DNA of 64,000 nucleotides from Dryocola clanedunensis (GTDB lineage: Bacteria > Pseudomonadota > Gammaproteobacteria > Enterobacterales > Enterobacteriaceae), in NCBI RefSeq assembly GCF_025215155.1, contig NZ_JALHAM010000116.1; one strand, 5' to 3'. Shown one piece after another: positions 27,416 through 34,175 of this stretch. The notes under the pieces were generated by a model. That model saw only the letters and a program-made list of their open reading frames with translations. It ran no database searches and was not told the DNA's origin. Position numbers and translations under genes: made by a program. The first letter of the stretch is position 1. The number at the start of each line of letters is the position of its first letter.

Positions 27416-28168
27416 TTATTCGCCACCAGGTGCTGTGCCACCAAAACGACGCTCTCGATTCGCAAAAGCATTTAGCGCACCTTCAAAGTCTTGTTCATCG
27501 AAATCAGGCCAAAGAACATCTGTAAAGTAAAGTTCTGCATAGGCAATCTGCCAAATCAGAAAGTTACTAATGCGATGCTCCCCACCCGTCCTAATTACTA
27601 AATCTACAGGGGCCAGCTCATTCATGCAGATTTGCTTGCTCAGCATCTCTTCATCAATCTCGTCCGGACGCAGAGCGCCATCGCGCACCTGTTCGGCAAG
27701 TTGCCGAACGCCCTGAATAATATCCCAACGGCCGCCATAATTCGCAGCGATATTGAGCGTTAAACCTGTATTTGCACTGGTCATCGTCTCAGCTTTGTTA
27801 ATCCGCTCTTGCAGACGAGCGTTAAACCGGCTGGTATCACCAATCACCCGAAGGCGAACGTTGTGGCGATGTAAGCTTTTGACTTCACTATCTAAAGCCC
27901 ATACGAACAACTCCATCAGAGCAGTCACTTCCTGCGCCGGACGATTCCAGTTTTCACTGCTGAAGGCATAAAGCGTGAGCGCCTCAATGCCGTTATTTGC
28001 CGCAAAACTGACGGCACGGCGGACGGATTTCGCTCCCGCTTTATGACCAAAGACTCTCATTTTCCCCTGTCGTTTAGCCCAACGACCATTGCCATCCATA
28101 ATAATGGCAACATGGCGTGCGCCATGCGCGGATTCGGTTTCGCTTAATTGTTGGTTTACAGACAGCAT
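27416..28168 (-). CDS. uppS: Di-trans,poly-cis-undecaprenyl-diphosphate synthase
   Basis: UppS (IspU) makes the C55 lipid carrier for peptidoglycan and O-antigen by adding eight isopentenyl units to farnesyl diphosphate. The 250-residue protein has the catalytic aspartate in IIMDGNGRWAKRQG (Asp25), the FAANNGIEALTLYAFSSENW region, and RTGGEHRISNFLIWQ. It begins the cdsA-rseP-bamA part of the cluster after two hairpins that follow dxr. Confidence 0.96.
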   Translation of the reverse strand: MLSVNQQLSETESAHGARHVAIIMDGNGRWAKRQGKMRVFGHKAGAKSVRRAVSFAANNGIEALTLYAFSSENWNRPAQEVTALMELFVWALDSEVKSLHRHNVRLRVIGDTSRFNARLQERINKAETMTSANTGLTLNIAANYGGRWDIIQGVRQLAEQVRDGALRPDEIDEEMLSKQICMNELAPVDLVIRTGGEHRISNFLIWQIAYAELYFTDVLWPDFDEQDFEGALNAFANRERRFGGTAPGGE

Positions 28169-28229
28169 AACGCGTAATAATTCCCTGAAAAGAATTTAGC
28201 GGTACTTGAGAATGACTTCAGTCTTCGCA

Positions 28230-28254
28230 CAAAAAAGCCGTGCTTTGACACGGC
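28230..28254 (-). terminator. Terminator between dxr and uppS
   Basis: A 6-bp stem GCCGTG/CACGGC (28237-28254) is followed on the minus strand by a T run (28230-28236). It would stop some or all dxr transcripts before uppS, implying a separate uppS promoter in the remaining 60 bases. Confidence 0.75.
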
Positions 28255-28257
28255 TTA

Positions 28258-28293
28258 CCACCTTTCCGTCCGCCTTAAGCGATGGAAAGGTGG
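28258..28293 (-). other. Second hairpin downstream of dxr
   Basis: A perfect 10-bp inverted repeat CCACCTTTCC (28258-28267) / GGAAAGGTGG (28284-28293) with a 16-base loop. It lies immediately before the terminator hairpin in the direction of transcription and has no T run of its own. Confidence 0.7.
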
Positions 28294-28354
28294 CGCAGAC
28301 TATATCACTGAAGCACAACGCTAACAAATAACGGCAAGCCAGCCGATTGAATAA

Positions 28355-29554
28355 TCATCGGTTAGCGACACGCGTCACCAGTTTTCTGGCCACGTCTCGT
28401 GCCGTTGCGTCCACCGCCTGCACTTCGTCGACACTTTTTGGCTCGGTCAGATCGACCTGCTCCAGCACCGCTCGGTTAAGCGCAGCAATATCCGTAAAAC
28501 GCAGACGATGGTGCAGGAAGGCATCCACCACAATTTCATTCGCTGCATTTAATACCGTGGTTGCTGCCTGTCCTTGCTCAAAGGCCTCGATGGCCAGTTT
28601 CAGGCAAGGGTAGCGGTGATAATCTGGCTCCATAAAGGTAAAGGTGCCAATTTTACAGAAATCCAGCGGCGCTACGCCTGAGACAACTCGTTCCGGAAAT
28701 GCCATCGCATGGGCGATAGGCGTTCGCATATCCGGTGCGCCAAGCTGTGCCAGCACGCTGCCATCGCGATAGCGCACCATCGAGTGGATAACGGACTGCG
28801 GGTGGATCAGCACTTCCATCTGTTTCGCGCTGGCGTTGAATAACCAACGAGCTTCAATGTACTCAAGACCCTTGTTCATCATGGTGGCTGAGTCGACGGA
28901 AATTTTACGGCCCATCGACCAGTTCGGATGGCTGCAAGCCTGATCCGGCGACATTGCCGCCAGATCGCCAATCGGCGTTTCACGAAACGGGCCACCAGAC
29001 CCGGTGAGGATAATCGACGATACGCCATTATCTTCGAGTTCAGCGTATCCCAGGTTCTGCTGGATTGTTTCCGGTAAACTCTGAAAAATTGCGTTATGTT
29101 CACTGTCGATCGGTAATAACTGCGCACCGCTACGCTGCACTGCTTCCATGAAGAGACGACCGCAGGTGACTAGCGACTCTTTATTCGCCAACAAGACCTG
29201 TTTGCCCGCAGCGATAGCCGCAAGCGTAGGAAGCAGCCCTGCTGCACCGACAATCGCCGCCATCACCTGATCGACGTCATCCAGCGCGGCCATGTCGCAG
29301 GCAGCCTGCTGCCCTGACAATACTTCGGTCTTACAGCCTTGTTGTTGCAAAATACCTTTCAGCTCGCGAGCCGAAGCCTCATCGTCCATCACCGCCCACG
29401 CCGGTCGAAACTCAAGGCACTGTTCCGCCATGCGCGCAACGTTCTTCCCGGCCACCAGAGCCTTTACGGAGAACTGTTGAGGATTATGACGAACAACGCT
29501 TAGGGTACTGGTGCCGATAGAACCGGTGGAACCGAGGATGGTCAGCTGCTTCAT
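28355..29554 (-). CDS. dxr: 1-deoxy-D-xylulose-5-phosphate reductoisomerase
   Basis: Dxr (IspC) catalyses the committed step of the MEP isoprenoid pathway, forming MEP with NADPH. The 399-residue protein has the dinucleotide motif GSTGSIG (8-14), the metal-binding acidic residues in PIDSEHNAIFQ, and the flexible active-site loop with HPNWSMGRKISVDSATMMNK. It lies upstream of uppS, which uses the pathway's product. Confidence 0.97.
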   Translation of the reverse strand: MKQLTILGSTGSIGTSTLSVVRHNPQQFSVKALVAGKNVARMAEQCLEFRPAWAVMDDEASARELKGILQQQGCKTEVLSGQQAACDMAALDDVDQVMAAIVGAAGLLPTLAAIAAGKQVLLANKESLVTCGRLFMEAVQRSGAQLLPIDSEHNAIFQSLPETIQQNLGYAELEDNGVSSIILTGSGGPFRETPIGDLAAMSPDQACSHPNWSMGRKISVDSATMMNKGLEYIEARWLFNASAKQMEVLIHPQSVIHSMVRYRDGSVLAQLGAPDMRTPIAHAMAFPERVVSGVAPLDFCKIGTFTFMEPDYHRYPCLKLAIEAFEQGQAATTVLNAANEIVVDAFLHHRLRFTDIAALNRAVLEQVDLTEPKSVDEVQAVDATARDVARKLVTRVANR

Positions 29555-29630
29555 GAGGGACTCTGAATTGTAGTGGGAAGGGTCGGGCAGATAAGTCTAC
29601 GCCTTTACGCTGAAAGCAAAACGCCGTAAA

Positions 29631-29654
29631 CAAAACCCGTGACGTTAATCACGG
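29631..29654 (-). terminator. Terminator after frr
   Basis: CCGTGA/TCACGG (29637-29642, 29649-29654) forms a stem followed on the minus strand by GGTTTTGTTT. A second outer repeat, AACGCCGTA (29620-29628) with TACGGCGTT (29661-29669), brackets it, so a longer nested hairpin is also possible. Confidence 0.7.
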
Positions 29655-29688
29655 TCTGAATACGGCGTTGGATCCGTCATAAGACAGA

Positions 29689-30246
29689 TTAGAACTGCAT
29701 CAGCTCGGCTTCTTTCTCAGCCAGTGTCGCATCGACTTTCTTGATGGCTGCATCAGTCAGCTTCTGAACGTCATCCTGAGAACGACGATCGTCATCTTCA
29801 CTGATCTCTTTCTCTTTCAGCAGAGCTTTCACTTTGTCATTTGCGTCACGACGAACGTTACGGACAGCAACGCGTGCGCCTTCGGCTTCGCCACGCACAA
29901 TTTTGATCAGGTCTTTACGACGCTCTTCCGTCAGCGCTGGCAGCGGCACACGGATATCGGTGCCCGCAGAGCTTGGGTTCAGGCCGAGGTCGGAAGCCAT
30001 AATGGCTTTCTCAACGGCCGGGCTCAAAGAGCGGTCGAAAACGTTGATTTTCAGAGTACGGGAATCTTCAACCGTCACGCTTGCCAGCTGGCGCAGCGGG
30101 GTTGGGGTACCATAATACTCAACAACAATCCCGTCCAGCAGGGAGGGGGAGGCACGACCAGTACGGATTTTACCGATCTGGTTTTTGAAAGCTTCTACGC
30201 ATTTTTCCATACGTACTTCAGCGTCTTTTCTGATATCGCTTATCAC
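29689..30246 (-). CDS. frr: Ribosome recycling factor
   Basis: RRF works with EF-G to split post-termination ribosomes. With the GTG start at 30244-30246 (MISDIRKDAEVRMEKC) the protein is 185 residues, as in E. coli; the frame runs 51 bases further upstream without a family match. The three-helix bundle region and the conserved KIRTGRASPSLLDGI and DIRVPLPALTEERRKDL blocks are present. It follows pyrH at a distance of 166 bases. Confidence 0.97.
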   Translation of the reverse strand: MISDIRKDAEVRMEKCVEAFKNQIGKIRTGRASPSLLDGIVVEYYGTPTPLRQLASVTVEDSRTLKINVFDRSLSPAVEKAIMASDLGLNPSSAGTDIRVPLPALTEERRKDLIKIVRGEAEGARVAVRNVRRDANDKVKALLKEKEISEDDDRRSQDDVQKLTDAAIKKVDATLAEKEAELMQF

Positions 30247-30412
30247 GTTACGAATCCTTGAAAGCAGGTATTTGGGCAGACCACACGGCGCTCGCATTGT
30301 TTTGCTGCGTGCTAAGTATAGCCCTGTTTATTCATGGCGCCCTGTTGGGGCTGCCGGGTCTGTTAAGACAGGTAGAAAAATGAATCTTACCCTGAATAGG
30401 CCAGCACTGAAA

Positions 30413-31138
30413 TTATTCAGTGATCAGAGTGCCTTCTTTTTCACCCATTACCACGCGGCGCAGTGCGCCTGGTTTGTTCATGTTGAAAACACGAATCGGT
30501 AATTTGTGGTCACGCGCAAGCGTAAAGGCAGCCAGGTCCATCACTTTCAGCTCTTTATCCAGCACTTCCGTATAGGTCAGCTGCTCATAAAGAGTCGCGG
30601 TTGGATCTTTAACCGGGTCGGCAGTAAACACGCCATCGACTTTCGTGGCTTTCAGCACCACATCCGCTTCAATTTCGATACCACGCAGGCAAGCGGCGGA
30701 GTCGGTGGTGAAGAACGGGTTCCCCGTACCCGCAGCCAGGATAACTACACGGTTGTTACGCAACAGGCTGATGGCTTCGGCCCAGCTGTAGTTATCACAC
30801 ACGCCATTCAATGGAATAGCGGACATCAGGCGGGCGTTCACATAGGCGCGATGAAGCGCGTCACGCATCGCAAGACCGTTCATTACGGTCGCCAGCATGC
30901 CCATGTGGTCGCCCACAACACGGTTCATGCCGGCTTTCGCCAGGCCCGCGCCGCGGAATAAGTTGCCACCACCGATTACCACCCCGACCTGAATACCCAG
31001 TTCAACCAGCTCTTTAATTTCCTGAGCCATACGGTCCAGTATGCTCGCATCGATACCGAAACCTTCGGTGCCCTGCAGGGCCTCGCCACTCAGTTTAAGT
31101 AGGATGCGTTTATAGACGGGTTTTGCATTGGTAGCCAT
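30413..31138 (-). CDS. pyrH: UMP kinase PyrH
   Basis: A hexameric UMP kinase of the amino-acid-kinase fold, allosterically controlled by GTP and UTP. The 241-residue protein shows KLSGEALQG near the N-terminus, the GGGNLFRG nucleotide loop, and AAGTGNPFFTTDSAA. It lies between tsf (142 bases upstream, with a terminator) and frr, all leftward. Confidence 0.97.
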   Translation of the reverse strand: MATNAKPVYKRILLKLSGEALQGTEGFGIDASILDRMAQEIKELVELGIQVGVVIGGGNLFRGAGLAKAGMNRVVGDHMGMLATVMNGLAMRDALHRAYVNARLMSAIPLNGVCDNYSWAEAISLLRNNRVVILAAGTGNPFFTTDSAACLRGIEIEADVVLKATKVDGVFTADPVKDPTATLYEQLTYTEVLDKELKVMDLAAFTLARDHKLPIRVFNMNKPGALRRVVMGEKEGTLITE

Positions 31139-31248
31139 GTTTCTTTCCTGAGAACAGTCAACGAATGGGGATGGATAAATCTGGCGACATTGTGTCGCAT
31201 ATCAGCAAGAACTGTATCAGATCAGACTGATATTTAAGGCTGGATAAA

Positions 31249-31276
31249 AAGGAACCGCCAACTGGCGGCTCCTTTT
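31249..31276 (-). terminator. Terminator after tsf
   Basis: GGAGCCGCC/GGCGGTTCC-type stem (about 31251-31272) flanked by A5 and T6 tracts. It therefore has a T run on the minus strand and ends rpsB-tsf transcripts before pyrH. Confidence 0.85.
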
Positions 31277-31280
31277 TTAA

Positions 31281-32132
31281 TTAAGACTGCTTGGACATTG
31301 CAGCAACTTCTGCTGCGAAGTCAGTCTCAACTTTCTGGATGCCTTCGCCCACTTCAAAGCGGATGAAGTTAGTCACGTCAGCATTGTGCTCTTTCAGGAA
31401 CTGACCAACAGTTTTGCTTGGGTCAATAACGAAAGGCTGGCCAGTCAGAGAAACTTCGCCGGTGAATTTCTTCATGCGGCCTTCAACCATTTTCTCTGCG
31501 ATTTCTTTTGGCTTGCCGGACTGCATCGCGATGTCGAGCTGAACCTGGTACTCTTTCTCAACAACTTCAGCAGACACGTCTTCTGGCTTAACGAATTCAG
31601 GCTTGCTTGCTGCAACGTGCATTGCAATCTGCTTAACCAGCTCTTCGTCTGCGCCAGTAGCTGCGATCAGAACACCGATGCGTGCGCCGTGCAGGTAAGA
31701 ACCCAGCACATCGCCTTCCAGGGAAGCAACACGACGGATGTTGATGTTCTCACCGATTTTAGCAACCAGTGCAACGCGCTCTTCTTCGAACTGCGCTTTC
31801 AGAACTTCAACGTCAGTGATTTTGCCAGCCAGAGCAGCATCCAGCACTTTGTCAGCGAACGCCTGGAAACCAGCATCTTTAGCCACGAAGTCAGTCTGGC
31901 AGTTAACTTCCAGAATCACACCGTAGTTGCCTTCAATTTTGGTTTTGATCACGCCGTCAGCAGCTACGTTGCCTGCTTTCTTAGCAGCTTTGATCGCGCC
32001 AGATTTACGCATGTTTTCGATTGCCAGCTCGATGTCGCCGTTAGCTTCAGTCAGGGCTTTTTTGCAATCCATCATGCCTGCGCCAGTACGCTCACGCAGT
32101 TCTTTTACCAGAGCAGCGGTAATTTCAGCCAT
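31281..32132 (-). CDS. tsf: Elongation factor Ts
   Basis: EF-Ts is the nucleotide exchange factor that recharges EF-Tu. The 283-residue protein starts with a UBA-like domain (AALVKELRERTGAGMMDCKKAL) and has the TDFVAKD core segment that contacts EF-Tu, then the coiled-coil and dimerisation parts. It is downstream of rpsB with an attenuator hairpin (32210-32230) between them, so its level is likely set below that of S2. Confidence 0.98.
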   Translation of the reverse strand: MAEITAALVKELRERTGAGMMDCKKALTEANGDIELAIENMRKSGAIKAAKKAGNVAADGVIKTKIEGNYGVILEVNCQTDFVAKDAGFQAFADKVLDAALAGKITDVEVLKAQFEEERVALVAKIGENINIRRVASLEGDVLGSYLHGARIGVLIAATGADEELVKQIAMHVAASKPEFVKPEDVSAEVVEKEYQVQLDIAMQSGKPKEIAEKMVEGRMKKFTGEVSLTGQPFVIDPSKTVGQFLKEHNADVTNFIRFEVGEGIQKVETDFAAEVAAMSKQS

Positions 32133-32200
32133 TCTTTAATCCTCGGTTATCTCGTTAAGAGAGATAAGCCCTGGTTCACGTATGGGCGAACCCTGGCTCA

Positions 32201-32230
32201 AAATAAAAAGGGGGCCTGAGACAGGCCCCC
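32201..32230 (-). terminator. Attenuator/terminator between rpsB and tsf
   Basis: A perfect 9-bp GC-rich stem GGGGGCCTG/CAGGCCCCC (32210-32230) with a three-base loop, followed on the minus strand by TTTTTATTT. Because tsf must be expressed from the same operon, it is best seen as a partial terminator. Confidence 0.88.
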
Positions 32231-32282
32231 TAACCAAACTATGCAATACCTGGTTAATAAGGGCTCAGAAGAGCGAACCTTA

Positions 32283-33008
32283 TTATTCAGCTTCTACGAA
32301 GCTTTCTTCTGCTTGAGAAGCCAGATCCTGAGAACGGCCTTCACGCACGGTAGCTGCAACAGCGCCCAGGTACAGGGTAACAGCGCGGATTGCATCATCG
32401 TTACCAGGGATAACGAAATCAACGCCATCTGGATCAGAGTTGGTATCAACGATAGAGAACACTGGGATACCCAGGTTGTTCGCTTCTTTGATAGCAATGT
32501 GTTCGTGATCGGCATCGATAACGAACAGCGCGTCCGGCAGGCCGCCCATGTCTTTGATACCGCCCAGGCTGTTTTCTAACTTTTCCAGCTCACGGGTACG
32601 CATCAGCGCTTCTTTCTTGGTCAGTTTTTCGAAGGTACCGTCCTGAGACTGAGTTTCCAGATCTTTCAGACGTTTGATGGACTGACGAACAGTTTTCCAG
32701 TTAGTCAGCATACCGCCCAACCAGCGATGGTTCACGAAGAACTGATCGCAGCTCAGAGCAGCTTCTTTTACTGGTTCGCTTGCAGCGCGCTTAGTACCAA
32801 CGAAAAGGATTTTGCCTTTACGAGAAGAAATCTTGCTCAGCTCAGCCAGGGCTTCGTTGAACATTGGAACAGTTTTCTCAAGGTTGATGATGTGAACTTT
32901 GTTACGTGCGCCGAAGATGAAAGGCTTCATTTTCGGGTTCCAGTAACGGGTCTGGTGACCAAAGTGAACACCAGCCTTGAGCATGTCGCGCATGGAAACA
33001 GTTGCCAT
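32283..33008 (-). CDS. rpsB: 30S ribosomal protein S2
   Basis: S2 binds late in 30S assembly between head and body and recruits S1. The 241-residue protein carries the family signatures near the N-terminus (MRDMLKAGVHFGHQTRYWNPKM) and the later segment with LGIPVFSIVDTNSDPDGVDFVIPGNDDA. S2 represses its own operon through the 5' leader, seen here at 33009-33161. Confidence 0.98.
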   Translation of the reverse strand: MATVSMRDMLKAGVHFGHQTRYWNPKMKPFIFGARNKVHIINLEKTVPMFNEALAELSKISSRKGKILFVGTKRAASEPVKEAALSCDQFFVNHRWLGGMLTNWKTVRQSIKRLKDLETQSQDGTFEKLTKKEALMRTRELEKLENSLGGIKDMGGLPDALFVIDADHEHIAIKEANNLGIPVFSIVDTNSDPDGVDFVIPGNDDAIRAVTLYLGAVAATVREGRSQDLASQAEESFVEAE

Positions 33009-33161
33009 GATTAAAACCTCTATAAGTAAATTGGGGTTAAGCCTCCACGTATCCCATATTACCGACCCCTAAGGGCACCCCGGAATATGTGTCGATACGT
33101 GTGTGTTATTTACACAAAGTGAGAGTGTTGGCCGTACACCGAAAATCGGAGTACAAGTCCG
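33009..33161 (-). ncRNA. rpsB 5' leader (S2 autoregulatory region, t44/tff-type RNA)
   Basis: About 150 bases lie between the predicted rpsB promoter and the rpsB ATG, with no gene. The position matches the conserved rpsB leader, reported in E. coli as the t44 (tff) RNA and used for S2-mediated autogenous control. I infer this from position and length and did not fold the sequence. Confidence 0.6.
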
Positions 33162-33167
33162 GCGCGC

Positions 33168-33197
33168 TTTATACCATAAAACCTGGACGGACTCCAA
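33168..33197 (-). promoter_or_regulatory. rpsB-tsf promoter
   Basis: On the minus strand a -35-like TTGGAG (33192-33197) is followed by an 18-base spacer and a -10 TATAAA (33168-33173), then a GC-rich GCGCGCC discriminator as expected for a stringently controlled ribosomal promoter. The remaining bases to map (33198-33318) hold the divergent map upstream region. Confidence 0.72.
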
Positions 33198-33318
33198 TAG
33201 TTGTTCGCTAATGCAGCGACCTCCTATTCTCAATTTGGCAGTGTCAGTACGCCCTGATAACATTGATGTACACCTGCTCAATTATTGTCGAAAAAATCGA
33301 CACCTGCGGACCGAATTT

Positions 33319-34113
33319 ATGGCTATCTCTATTAAAACACCTGAAGAAATCGAAAAAATGCGCGTTGCGGGCGCGCTGGCTGCTGAAGTGCTGGAAATGA
33401 TCGAAGAGCACGTTAAACCTGGCGTAACGACCGGCGAGCTCGACCGCATCTGTAGCGATTACATTATTAATAAGCAGCAGGCTGTCTCTGCCTGTCTGAA
33501 CTACCACGGCTTCCCGAAATCCGTCTGCATTTCTATTAACGAAGTGGTTTGCCACGGCATTCCTGACGACGCGAAAGTGCTGCGCGATGGCGACATCGTG
33601 AATATCGACGTGACCGTTATCAAAGACGAGTACCACGGCGATACGTCCAAAATGTTCATCGTCGGCAAACCCACTATTTTGGGCGAGCGTCTGTGCCGCA
33701 TTACCCAGGAAAGCCTGTATCTGGCACTGAAGATGGTCAAGCCGGGCATCCGCCTGCGCACCCTGGGCGCAGCAATCCAGAAATTTGTAGAAGCGGAAGG
33801 TTTCTCCGTTGTGCGTGAATACTGCGGTCACGGTATCGGTCGCGTCTTCCACGAAGAGCCACAGGTTCTGCATTATGATGCGGATGACGGTGGCGTGGTG
33901 CTGCAGGCGGGCATGACGTTCACCATCGAACCTATGGTTAACGCGGGCGACTACCGTATTCGCACCATGAAAGACGGCTGGACGGTGAAAACCAAAGATC
34001 GCAGCTTGTCTGCACAATACGAGCATACTATTGTGGTGACTGATAACGGCTGCGAAATTCTTACGTTACGCAAGGATGACACCATCCCGAACGTCATTTC
34101 GCATAACGAATGA
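33319..34113 (+). CDS. map: Methionine aminopeptidase
   Basis: Map removes the N-terminal methionine from nascent proteins. The start at 33319 (MAISIKTPEEIEKMRVAG) gives 264 residues, as in E. coli; the frame runs about 210 bases further upstream into the rpsB control region and is not expected to be translated there. The dinuclear metal site residues are in NIDVTVIKDEYHGDTS (two Asp), GHGIGRVFHEEP (His) and TIEPMV and EHTIVV (two Glu). It is divergent from rpsB. Confidence 0.97.
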   Translation: MAISIKTPEEIEKMRVAGALAAEVLEMIEEHVKPGVTTGELDRICSDYIINKQQAVSACLNYHGFPKSVCISINEVVCHGIPDDAKVLRDGDIVNIDVTVIKDEYHGDTSKMFIVGKPTILGERLCRITQESLYLALKMVKPGIRLRTLGAAIQKFVEAEGFSVVREYCGHGIGRVFHEEPQVLHYDADDGGVVLQAGMTFTIEPMVNAGDYRIRTMKDGWTVKTKDRSLSAQYEHTIVVTDNGCEILTLRKDDTIPNVISHNE

Positions 34114-34135
34114 TTTGTCTCTAAGACAGCAATCG

Positions 34136-34162
34136 AAGCCGGCCCTGCGCCGGCTTTTTTTA
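34136..34162 (+). terminator. Terminator after map
   Basis: 8-bp stem AAGCCGGC/GCCGGCTT (34136-34156) followed by a T run, 14 bases before glnD. Confidence 0.88.
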
Positions 34163-34175
34163 TGGGTGGCTAAGC

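Noticed and set aside
13481..30246. The frr-to-accA cluster as a novel system
   Set aside because: Every gene is a known housekeeping gene in its usual enterobacterial order; only regulatory details seemed worth noting.
33103..33318. N-terminal extension of map across the rpsB promoter region
   Set aside because: It would place coding sequence over the rpsB promoter; Map begins at MAISIK in its family.
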